11,717 nucleotides of DNA, taken from an uncultured Collinsella sp. Its GTDB lineage: Bacteria > Actinomycetota > Coriobacteriia > Coriobacteriales > Coriobacteriaceae. Under the pieces are notes generated by a model. It saw nothing but the letters and a program-made list of their open reading frames with translations, made no database searches and was not told the DNA's origin. The stretch is taken from contig URNK01000042.1 in NCBI GenBank assembly GCA_900549195.1, forward strand, positions 1 through 11,717, read 5' to 3'. The position numbers were made by a program, and so were the translations under genes. Position 1 is the stretch's first letter; the number at the start of each line of letters is the position of its first letter. Shown piece by piece: positions 5,786 through 11,717 of the stretch.

Positions 5786-6769
5786 ATGTCGCGCAAGTCC
5801 GCCTACAAGCAAGTACTTTCCATCGGCACCGCCGTGGTGCTGGGGTTTGCGCTGTTCACAGGGTCGCTCGACGGGGCGCCCAAGCTGTTGTCGCCGCAAA
5901 GCGATGAGCAGGCAGCGGCTCTGGCCGAGAAGCAAGACGAGAGTCCCAGCCGCACCGACGACGAGGCGGACCTGGTTGCCCGACTCGAATCGGGAACAGC
6001 GAGCTCCTCGGACTCTCAAAATAGCCAAGACTCTGGCGATGGCTCCGATTCCGCCGCAACCGACACCGGCGACGGCGCTTCCGCGGACAGCGCCGCCACC
6101 CCCATCGACGAGGTCGAAAACCCCGACCTCAACCGCGCCCGCGGTGTTTATCTCAGCAGCATTCCCGACTACGCCGGCAACCCCTATGTTGCCCTTCGCG
6201 CCGACAGCACTCACCCGCTCGGCACGCCATCATTCACACTCGATGAATACGAGCGCGCTACAGAAGAGGGTTGCTTTAAGAAGTTCTCCAAGCTCGACAG
6301 CCTGGGCCGCACCCGCAAAGCGCTTGCCTGCGTGGGCCCCGAATCACTCGGTCAAGGCGAGCGCGGCGATATCTCGCGTATCCATCCCGCTGGATGGCGC
6401 CAGCAGCGCTACGACTTTATTCCGGGCCAGAGCCTCTACAACCGCTGTCACCTCATCGCCTGGTCGCTCTGCGGCGAAAACGCCAACCGCAAGAATCTCC
6501 TCACCGGCACGCGTTATCTCAACGAGACGGGCATGCTGCCGTTTGAAGAGCAGATTCTCGGCTACATCCGCGACACGGGCAACCATGTGCTCTACCGCGT
6601 CACGCCCATGTATAACGAAGAGGAACTTGTCTGCCGTGGCGTGCGCCTTGAGGCGCAATCGGTCGAGGACCACGGCAAGACCCTCTGCTTCCACGTATAT
6701 TGCTACAACCTGCAGCCGCACGTGCAGATCGACTACGCCACCGGTCGCAACCAGGCATCCGGAGACTAG
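5786..6769 (+). CDS. Exported DNA/RNA non-specific endonuclease
   Basis: A 327-residue protein with an N-terminal hydrophobic segment (about residues 9-26) acting as signal peptide or membrane anchor. A low-complexity acidic Ser/Asp/Ala-rich linker follows (about 37-107), then a nuclease domain from about 120 to the end. The domain has the beta-beta-alpha-metal signature NRCHLIAWSL (219-228), with His222 as likely general base, and ENANRKNLLTGTRYLN (231-246) supplying the metal-binding Asn. This resembles the secreted streptococcal DNase/EndA-type endonucleases (Endonuclea_NS_2). Cleavage of extracellular DNA or RNA for nutrition, or breakdown of DNA nets, would fit; DNA uptake processing is the alternative. 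The ATG at 5786 has AGGAG five bases upstream. It stands alone, following the regulator on the same strand by 119 bases and converging on the EF-G2 gene. No convincing promoter was found in 5667-5785. Confidence 0.88.
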   Translation: MSRKSAYKQVLSIGTAVVLGFALFTGSLDGAPKLLSPQSDEQAAALAEKQDESPSRTDDEADLVARLESGTASSSDSQNSQDSGDGSDSAATDTGDGASADSAATPIDEVENPDLNRARGVYLSSIPDYAGNPYVALRADSTHPLGTPSFTLDEYERATEEGCFKKFSKLDSLGRTRKALACVGPESLGQGERGDISRIHPAGWRQQRYDFIPGQSLYNRCHLIAWSLCGENANRKNLLTGTRYLNETGMLPFEEQILGYIRDTGNHVLYRVTPMYNEEELVCRGVRLEAQSVEDHGKTLCFHVYCYNLQPHVQIDYATGRNQASGD

Positions 6770-6828
6770 TGCCGACCGCGCCACCCGTAACCCAAAGATG
6801 ATCTGTTTTCCTCCGTCCCCCAGGGATC

Positions 6829-6864
6829 AAAAAGGGCCGCCCTGGGTTACCCAGAGCGGTCCTT
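6829..6864 (-). terminator. Rho-independent terminator of the EF-G2 gene
   Basis: Read leftward, a long stem pairs 6856-6864 with 6832-6840 (one G-U) and continues with CTGGG/CCCAG (6842-6846 with 6850-6854) around a TTA loop, followed by TTTTT at 6833-6829. It lies 35 bases past the EF-G2 stop. The opposite strand lacks a T run, so it probably does not serve the convergent nuclease gene. Confidence 0.85.
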
Positions 6865-6898
6865 GCATCGGCATATATGTTGCAGGCAACGCCACACG

Positions 6899-8974
6899 CT
6901 ACTTGGCGCGACCCTCCTCATAGCGCTCGACCAGCTTGGCCTGAACGTCATAGGGAACCTGCTCATAGCCAGCGGGCTTCATGGTAAAGTCACCCGTGCC
7001 GCGCGTGATAGAGCGCAGGCGCGTCGAGTAATCCGTCAGCTCGGCGAGAGGTGCCTGGGCGATGACCACGGTGTCGCCGCGTTCATCGGTCTCCATGCCC
7101 GTCACGCGACCGCGCGATGCCGAGATGTCACCCATCACGGCGCCGGCGTAGCTCTCGGGAATAGTCACCGTGATTTCCTCGATGGGCTCCAGCACCACCG
7201 GGTCGGCATCGGCGCATGCCTTGCGCAGGCCGATGCGAGCCGCCGCGCGGAACGCCATCTCGTTGGAGTCGACGCTGTGATACGAGCCGTCGTACACAGC
7301 CACGCGAATGCCCGTGAGCGGGTAGCCGGCAATGATGCCGTCCTTCATGGTCTCCTGGACACCCTTGTCCACGGCGGGGATCAGCGAGCGCGGAATGCGG
7401 CCGCCCACGACCTCATCCACAAACTCGTAGCCGTCGCTCGTGCCGTCGGGCCCAATAAGCGGCTCCACGCGCAGCCAGCAGTCGCCGTACTGACCGGCGC
7501 CACCGGTCTGCTTCTTGTGGCGACCCTGGGCGCTCGCCGTGCGGCGGATGGTCTCGCGATACGGAATGCGGATCGGCACGCTCTTGGCCACGACCTTGGT
7601 GCGATCCTCCAAACGGTTGAGCAGCACCGAAACCTGCGCCTCACCAACGGCGGAGATGATAGTCTGGCCCGTCTCCTCGTCACGATCGATGCTCATGGTC
7701 GGATCAGCCTTGCACGCCTTCTCGATAAACGTATAGAGCTTCTCTTCGTCGCCACGGTTCTCGGCCTCGATGGCAATGCGGTACTGCGAGTTGGGGAACT
7801 TAAACGCCGCAGCCTCGACCTTACCGGTAATGGAGAGCGTATCGCCCGTCTCGGCCGCCAGCTTGGGCGCCACGATGATGTCGCCGGCATAGGCGTGACC
7901 GACCTCGGTCATGTCGCGGCCGCACATCACATACAGGTGGGCCAGACGATCGCTCTTGCGGGTACGCGCGTTGATCAGCTCAAGACCCGGCTCAAGCGTA
8001 CCCGTCAGCACCTTGATAAAGCTGATGCGACCCTGCTGCGGATCGGCCAGCGTCTTAAACACAAACGCCACCGGACGGTCATCGTCGCTCGAAATCTTGA
8101 GCGAATCACCGTCGATGAGCGGCATCTCGCCGTAGTCCGTCGGCGCCGGGAAGTACGTGGCGATGTCGTCCATCAGCGAGTTGACGCCCTGCTCCTTAAT
8201 GCAATCGCCCGCAAAGACCGGCACAAAGATGCGCTCGGCAATCGCCTTCGACAGCAAGCCCTCAAGCTCCTCCTGCGTCAGCGTCTCCTCGCCTTCCAAG
8301 TACTTCATCATCAGTTCGTCGTCAGCCTCGGCCACCAGCTCGCACAGATGGTCATGGGCCTCCTCGGCCTGGGCACGATACTCCTCGGGAATCTCCGACT
8401 CAACGGCTTCGGCGCCGTTGCAATGGCGCGCCTTCATGCGCACCAGGTCGATGATGCCATCAAAGTCCTCGCCCTCGCCCCAGGGAAGGGTCACGGCGCC
8501 CAGTCGCGTGCCAAAGCGCTCCTGCAGCAGGTCCATCGTGGTCGCAAAGCTGGCCTCGGAGCGCGACAGGCGGTTTACGAACACCGCACGCGCCAAGCGC
8601 AGGTCCTCGGCGGCATACCAGAGCTTAACCGTCGTAGGCTGCGGGCCGGCCTCGGCGTCGACCACAAACAGGGCCGTCTCGCAGACGCTCATCGCGGCAA
8701 AGGCGTCGCCGATAAAATCGGGGTAACACGGGGCATCGAGCACATTGATGCGCGCGCCCTTCCAGTCGATCGGTGCAATGGTCGTCGAGATGGAAAATGC
8801 ACGCTTGACCTCTTCGGGGTCATAGTCGAGCGTGGGCTTGGTGCCGTCGTGGCCGCCCAGGCGGGCGGTCTTGCCAGAAAGGTGGAGCATGGCCTCGGCG
8901 AGTGAAGTCTTGCCCACCCCGCCTTGGCCTACGAGCACCACGTTCCTTACATTGCCGGTCTTGGGAGCACCCAT
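6899..8974 (-). CDS. Elongation factor G-like protein, EF-G2 (FusA2) type
   Basis: A 691-residue five-domain translational GTPase paralogue, close in length to EF-G. It resembles mycobacterial FusA2 more than canonical EF-G: it starts with GNVRNVVLVGQGGVGKTSL (P-loop 16-24) and ends domain IV/V with HSVDSNEMAF and GAVMGDISASRGRVTGME. Domain II carries the QGRISFIKVLTGTL stretch. Switch II reads DAPCYPDF (80-87) instead of DTPGHVDF, so both the glycine and the catalytic histidine are replaced, and the guanine-specificity motif NKxD reads NRLS (134-137). GTP binding or hydrolysis may be altered. A mycobacterial EF-G2 has been reported to lack ribosome-stimulated GTPase activity; the role of the family is unsettled. 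The ATG at 8974, with AAGGAGGT upstream, is chosen over a frame open to 9085. It is a single gene with its own terminator. Confidence 0.92.
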   Translation of the reverse strand: MGAPKTGNVRNVVLVGQGGVGKTSLAEAMLHLSGKTARLGGHDGTKPTLDYDPEEVKRAFSISTTIAPIDWKGARINVLDAPCYPDFIGDAFAAMSVCETALFVVDAEAGPQPTTVKLWYAAEDLRLARAVFVNRLSRSEASFATTMDLLQERFGTRLGAVTLPWGEGEDFDGIIDLVRMKARHCNGAEAVESEIPEEYRAQAEEAHDHLCELVAEADDELMMKYLEGEETLTQEELEGLLSKAIAERIFVPVFAGDCIKEQGVNSLMDDIATYFPAPTDYGEMPLIDGDSLKISSDDDRPVAFVFKTLADPQQGRISFIKVLTGTLEPGLELINARTRKSDRLAHLYVMCGRDMTEVGHAYAGDIIVAPKLAAETGDTLSITGKVEAAAFKFPNSQYRIAIEAENRGDEEKLYTFIEKACKADPTMSIDRDEETGQTIISAVGEAQVSVLLNRLEDRTKVVAKSVPIRIPYRETIRRTASAQGRHKKQTGGAGQYGDCWLRVEPLIGPDGTSDGYEFVDEVVGGRIPRSLIPAVDKGVQETMKDGIIAGYPLTGIRVAVYDGSYHSVDSNEMAFRAAARIGLRKACADADPVVLEPIEEITVTIPESYAGAVMGDISASRGRVTGMETDERGDTVVIAQAPLAELTDYSTRLRSITRGTGDFTMKPAGYEQVPYDVQAKLVERYEEGRAK

Positions 8975-8978
8975 GATG

Positions 8979-8986
8979 ACCTCCTT
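8979..8986 (-). promoter_or_regulatory. Shine-Dalgarno of EF-G2 gene
   Basis: Read leftward this is AAGGAGGT, four bases before the ATG at 8974, an almost perfect anti-16S match that fixes the start. A small GC stem (8996-9000 with 9004-9008) lies nine bases upstream in the leader. Confidence 0.85.
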
Positions 8987-9148
8987 GCAGGGCCGCGCGC
9001 ATTGCGCGACGCCAACGGGGAGAGTTCGCGGTCGGTGCCATCCCGGGAGCAGCATGGTCGGCAGCCGAGCCGACTCACCCTCCAAATGTCCTATGCCACC
9101 ACCCTACCCTCACGGGCGACCGTCCATGCACACCTTTCGGCACACGTA

Positions 9149-9177
9149 TGAATACAGGCGGCGAGAGGAAGAGACAA
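9149..9177 (-). promoter_or_regulatory. Candidate promoter of the EF-G2 gene
   Basis: Read leftward, TTGTCT (9172-9177) is separated by 17 bases from TATTCA (9149-9154). The -35 is four of six and the -10 three of six to consensus. It implies a leader of about 165 bases that includes a GTCGGC/GCCGAC stem near 9058-9075. The rest of 8975-9210 shows no gene. Confidence 0.35.
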
Positions 9178-9210
9178 GCTTGTGAGGCGATTATTGAACC
9201 CCGCCGATGC

Positions 9211-9251
9211 AAACAAAAAGCCGCCACAGACCGTAAGACCTGCGGCGGCTT
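9211..9251 (-). terminator. Rho-independent terminator of the amino-acid ABC operon
   Basis: Read leftward, the stem pairs 9244-9251 with 9218-9225 (AAGCCGCC/GGCGGCTT, 8 bp, extended by CAG/CTG after one mismatch) and is followed by TTTTTGTTT at 9219-9211. It lies 34 bases past the ATPase stop. Confidence 0.9.
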
Positions 9252-9284
9252 CGCCTCAATTAATAGTTGAGCAAATACCTGAGC

Positions 9285-10049
9285 CTATCCCTCGATACGG
9301 CTCAAAAACTCACGCGTGCGCTGCTCGCGCGGATGGTCGATAACCTGCTCGGCCGGACCCTCCTCGACAATGCGGCCTCCGTCCATAAAGACCACGCGAT
9401 CGGCAACATCGCGCGCAAACTGCATCGCGTGGGTCACGATCACCATCGTCATATTCTGCGCGGCAAGGTCTTTAATGACACGCAGCACCTCGGCCGTTAG
9501 CTCGGGATCGAGCGCCGAGGTCGGCTCGTCAAAGAACAAGATTTCCGGGTCGAGCGCCAAGGCGCGGGCGATACTCACGCGCTGTTGCTGACCGCCCGAA
9601 AGCTCACACGGAACCTTGTTCTCGTTGCCCACAAGCCCCATCTGAGCAATCAATTCATGCGCACGAGCTTCCGCCTGCTCGCGCGGGCGCTTAAGAACGC
9701 GGATCGGCGCATCGGTGATGTTTTTCATCACGGTATAGTGCGGGAACAGATTGTAGTTCTGAAACACCAGGCCAAATCGCGAGCGCGCCTGCCTGGGCAC
9801 ATCGCCCTTCGCATAGACCGCGCCCGAACCCGCATCCGTCGCAACGGCAAGGTCGCCAAACAAGAGCGAGCCTCCGTCGAGCGTCTCGAGCAGCGTGGCA
9901 CACCGCAGCAGCGTGGACTTGCCGCCACCCGAAGGCCCGATAATCGCCACGACCTCTCCACGCTTTACCTCGAGCGAGATATCCTTGAGCACCTCATTGC
10001 CGCCAAACGCCTTGCGAGCGTTCGATATATTCATTACCGAATTAATCAT
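9285..10049 (-). CDS. Polar amino-acid ABC transporter ATP-binding protein
   Basis: A 254-residue ATPase of the HisP/GlnQ/ArtP type that powers amino-acid import at the inner face of the membrane. Walker A is GPSGGGKST (38-46), Q-loop Gln97 in VFQNYNLFPH, signature LSGGQQQ (150-156), Walker B ILFFDEP (170-176), D-loop SALD (178-181) and switch His207. A small insertion between Walker A and the Q-loop (about 70-88, including GSGAVYAKGD) appears in some clade members. The ATG at 10049 overlaps the permease stop by eight bases, pointing to translational coupling; a second in-frame ATG at 10034 is possible, and neither has a strong Shine-Dalgarno. Last gene of the operon, followed by a clear terminator. 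Confidence 0.95.
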   Translation of the reverse strand: MINSVMNISNARKAFGGNEVLKDISLEVKRGEVVAIIGPSGGGKSTLLRCATLLETLDGGSLLFGDLAVATDAGSGAVYAKGDVPRQARSRFGLVFQNYNLFPHYTVMKNITDAPIRVLKRPREQAEARAHELIAQMGLVGNENKVPCELSGGQQQRVSIARALALDPEILFFDEPTSALDPELTAEVLRVIKDLAAQNMTMVIVTHAMQFARDVADRVVFMDGGRIVEEGPAEQVIDHPREQRTREFLSRIEG

Positions 10050-10695
10050 GGTAGTAATCCAATTTTTTCTCGGCGGCGCCCAGCAGCATCTCGACAACGA
10101 AATTAAAGACCCAGTAAATCAGCGCCGCAATCGCAAACGGCACCATGCTCACCTGCGAGGCGACCAGCGCCTTGGCCGTCGAGAACATCTCACCCACGCC
10201 AATGGCAAACGCCAGCGACGTGTCCTTGACCAGCGTGATGATCTCGTTGCCCATCGCCGGCAGAATACGCTTGGCGACCTGCGGCATCACGATATACAGA
10301 AACGTCTGCACGCGCGAATAGCCCAGCACCTCGGCAGCCTCGTATTGACCGCGCGGAATGGACTGCAAGCCCGAGCGATAGATCTCGGCAAAGTAACCGG
10401 CGTAGTTGATGATGAACGCCACGACGCACGCCGTCCACTTGGAATCGGGCGTGAGCGAAATGCCAAACACGTAATACGGGGCAAAGTAGATGGCAAACAT
10501 CTGCAGCATGAGCGGCGTGCCGCGCATGACCGAGATATAGATGCGCGCAATCCAGCGAAGCGGCGCGATTTTGCTCATGCGCATAAACGCCACGGGAATT
10601 CCCAGCGGAATCGACCCGAGCAGCGTCAACACAAACAGCTGCAAACTGACCAAGAACCCCTGGCCAAGCATCTGCATCATGACCTGAATAGACAT
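10042..10695 (-). CDS. Polar amino-acid ABC transporter permease (HisM/ArtQ family)
   Basis: A 217-residue integral membrane protein of the HEQRo permease family. Residues 11-37 form the first membrane segment. The conserved MRGTPLMLQ (57-65) follows, then the INYAGYFAEIYRSGLQSIPRGQYEAA stretch with its EAA-loop (119-138, EAAEVLGYSR...MPQ) that docks onto the ATPase; further segments cover about 160-205. The ATG at 10695 overlaps the binding-protein stop in a TAATG junction, the usual sign of coupled translation. A TTG at 10710 or ATGs at 10680 and 10677 are possible but less likely. Only one permease gene is present, so the channel is probably a homodimer. Confidence 0.94.
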   Translation of the reverse strand: MSIQVMMQMLGQGFLVSLQLFVLTLLGSIPLGIPVAFMRMSKIAPLRWIARIYISVMRGTPLMLQMFAIYFAPYYVFGISLTPDSKWTACVVAFIINYAGYFAEIYRSGLQSIPRGQYEAAEVLGYSRVQTFLYIVMPQVAKRILPAMGNEIITLVKDTSLAFAIGVGEMFSTAKALVASQVSMVPFAIAALIYWVFNFVVEMLLGAAEKKLDYYHD

Positions 10696-11555
10696 TACTT
10701 GAGCACCCAATTATCGAAAGACAAACCATAGCTTGAATATTTATCGCAGAGGTCCTTGACCGTGCCGTCCTCGTAGAGCGCCTTGAGCGACTCGGCTACA
10801 GCATCGGCCGACTTGGTGTCGCCCTTCTTAAAGCCAACGGCGTAGTGCTCGCTGGACAGCGGCTCATCAAGCTGCGTATAGGCATCGGGCTTGGCGGCAA
10901 GCTGATACTGGGCAATCGAAAGATCGCACGCCACGGCATCGACCGCGCCGCTCTCGAGCTGCATAAAGGCCGTGTTGTACTCGCCGATCGTGTCGAGCGT
11001 GGCAAACGTCGCTGCCAGATCCTTCTGGTCACCCTCAAGCACGTCCTGCGCAGCGGAATCAGTCTGGGTAATCACAGTCTTGCCGGCAAGATCGTCCCAG
11101 CCCTTGATGCCCGCATCCTTCTTGACCACCAGCACCTGCTCGTTGAGCATGTACGGCTCGGAGAACGTGTAGTCGTCCTCACGGCCCTCCATGGTAAAGC
11201 CGTTCCAGATGCAGTTGATGGCGCCCGAGTTAAGCAGCGTATCCTTGGCGTCCCAGTCGATGGCCTCGTATTTGACCTCCCAGCCCTGCTTATCGGCAAC
11301 AGCCTTGGCCAGATCGAGATCAAAGCCGGTGTACTCGCCATCGTCGCCCACAAAGCCGTACGGAGGATAGGACTTATCAAAGCCCACCACGAGCTTCTTG
11401 GACTCCGCAGCGCCCTTCACATCCTTGGCTGCGGCAGAACCGGCAGCAGAGCCCTTGCCGGTACCACCGCCGCAACCGACAAGACCAAGGCCAAGCACCG
11501 TGGCAAGCGAGCCGGCTAGACCAACAAACTGACGACGAGACATATCGGTATTCAT
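10695..11555 (-). CDS. Amino-acid ABC transporter substrate-binding lipoprotein (Tat-type signal)
   Basis: A 286-residue family 3 solute-binding protein that captures an amino acid outside the membrane and delivers it to the permease. The N terminus has a twin-arginine motif SRRQF (6-10), a hydrophobic core, and lipobox LVGC with the lipidated Cys28. This suggests export in folded form by Tat and anchoring by lipid, as is common in coriobacteria. A Gly/Ser/Ala/Lys linker runs to about 53. The ligand domain starts at LVVGFDKSYPPYGF (55-68) and includes GFDLDLAKAVA (77-87) and IWNGFTMEGRED (116-127), where Arg125 would hold the ligand carboxylate. The exact amino acid cannot be read. The ATG at 11555 has AAAGGGGA five bases upstream; a GTG at 11576 is open but lacks support. 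First gene of the operon. Confidence 0.94.
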   Translation of the reverse strand: MNTDMSRRQFVGLAGSLATVLGLGLVGCGGGTGKGSAAGSAAAKDVKGAAESKKLVVGFDKSYPPYGFVGDDGEYTGFDLDLAKAVADKQGWEVKYEAIDWDAKDTLLNSGAINCIWNGFTMEGREDDYTFSEPYMLNEQVLVVKKDAGIKGWDDLAGKTVITQTDSAAQDVLEGDQKDLAATFATLDTIGEYNTAFMQLESGAVDAVACDLSIAQYQLAAKPDAYTQLDEPLSSEHYAVGFKKGDTKSADAVAESLKALYEDGTVKDLCDKYSSYGLSFDNWVLK

Positions 11556-11573
11556 GGTATTCCCCTTTGGTAG

Positions 11574-11593
11574 CACTTTAGTTAGGTAAAGTG
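11574..11593. promoter_or_regulatory. Inverted repeat in the leader of the amino-acid transporter operon
   Basis: CACTTTA (11574-11580), GTTAGG, TAAAGTG (11587-11593): perfect 7-bp arms around a 6-base spacer. It falls roughly 10-30 bases past the predicted transcription start, a common place for a repressor site. TAAAGT recurs at 11631-11636 beside the -35, so one dimeric regulator could touch both. Confidence 0.5.
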
Positions 11594-11611
11594 AGTCGTG
11601 TAACGTCCAGA

Positions 11612-11640
11612 ATCATACACTCTACCTTGATAAAGTACAA
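11612..11640 (-). promoter_or_regulatory. Promoter of the amino-acid transporter operon
   Basis: Read leftward, -35 TTGTAC (11635-11640) and -10 TATGAT (11612-11617, five of six to consensus) are separated by exactly 17 bases. It lies about 57 bases before the binding-protein start codon. This is the best sigma70-like promoter in the window. Confidence 0.65.
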
Positions 11641-11647
11641 GGGAGAG
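11620..11647. promoter_or_regulatory. Inverted repeat over the -35 and spacer of the transporter promoter
   Basis: CTCTACCTTG (11620-11629) and CAAGGGAGAG (11638-11647) are 10-base arms with one mismatch around an 8-base centre, ATAAAGTA. The element covers the -35 and most of the spacer, so protein binding there would block RNA polymerase. The remainder, 11648-11699, shows nothing recognisable. Confidence 0.5.
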
Positions 11648-11699
11648 GTTGCCCGGCGTGGGCGGGGAGCGGCGCGTAATTAAGTTTCCTGCTCTACAG

Positions 11700-11717
11700 C
11701 TGTCTCTTATACACATC
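11700..11717. other. Tn5 mosaic end adapter at the right contig end
   Basis: CTGTCTCTTATACACATC is the reverse complement of the Nextera mosaic end (18 of its 19 bases). With the left adapter it shows that both contig ends are library-fragment ends with untrimmed adapter, not biological junctions. Confidence 0.98.

Noticed and set aside
5694..6923. 409-codon rightward frame over the nuclease gene
   Set aside because: Out of frame with the nuclease and Ser/Pro/Arg/Thr-rich; the nuclease frame has a signal segment, catalytic motif and Shine-Dalgarno.
6863..8905. Rightward open frame of 680 codons
   Set aside because: Antisense shadow of the EF-G2 gene: Arg/His/Leu-rich, no motifs, and no ribosome-binding site noted.
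1..11717. CRISPR array, IS element, attachment site, tRNA or rRNA
   Set aside because: No regularly spaced repeats, transposase, integrase or cloverleaf/rRNA-like sequence was found on reading both strands.

Overview
The window is an 11.7 kb contig of GC-rich bacterial DNA, densely packed with genes. It most likely comes from a gut coriobacterium (Actinomycetota, Collinsella-like). This rests on base composition, a Tat-type lipoprotein signal, an actinobacterial-style EF-G2, a split transketolase and strong Shine-Dalgarno sites; it is a judgement from protein style, not a database match. Both ends are artificial. Bases 1-50 are an Illumina Nextera i7 adapter (P7 tail, 8-base index, mosaic end), and bases 11700-11717 are the mosaic end in the opposite orientation. 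Genomic sequence is therefore about 51-11699, and the contig stops inside a transketolase gene on the left.

Region 1 (51-5666) is a sugar-utilisation locus. Four genes read leftward in the order: fructose-family PTS EIIBC permease, GatZ/KbaZ-family protein, transaldolase, transketolase N-terminal subunit (cut by the contig end). A LacI-family regulator is divergently transcribed across a 415-base intergenic region that holds several inverted and direct repeats. The gaps between the leftward genes carry strong hairpins (501-529, 1261-1329, 2693-2753). The set suggests PTS import of a ketose, processing by the GatZ-like protein, and rearrangement by transaldolase and transketolase into central metabolism. 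There is no GatY/KbaY partner, so the GatZ-like protein may be a stand-alone sugar-phosphate 4-epimerase. The substrate cannot be read from the sequence.

Region 2 (5667-6898) holds a rightward gene for an exported or membrane-anchored DNA/RNA non-specific endonuclease with an acidic Ser/Asp/Ala-rich linker. It converges on the next gene, whose terminator lies between them.

Region 3 (6832-9177) is a leftward EF-G2-type translational GTPase paralogue with a near-perfect Shine-Dalgarno. Its G3 and G4 nucleotide-binding motifs depart from consensus (DAPCY and NRLS).

Region 4 (9211-11647) is a complete leftward polar amino-acid ABC transporter operon: Tat-type lipoprotein binding protein, permease, ATPase. 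The genes overlap by 1 and 8 bases. A good sigma70-like promoter overlaps an inverted repeat upstream, and a canonical terminator follows the ATPase.

No tRNA, rRNA, CRISPR array, IS element or phage gene was seen.
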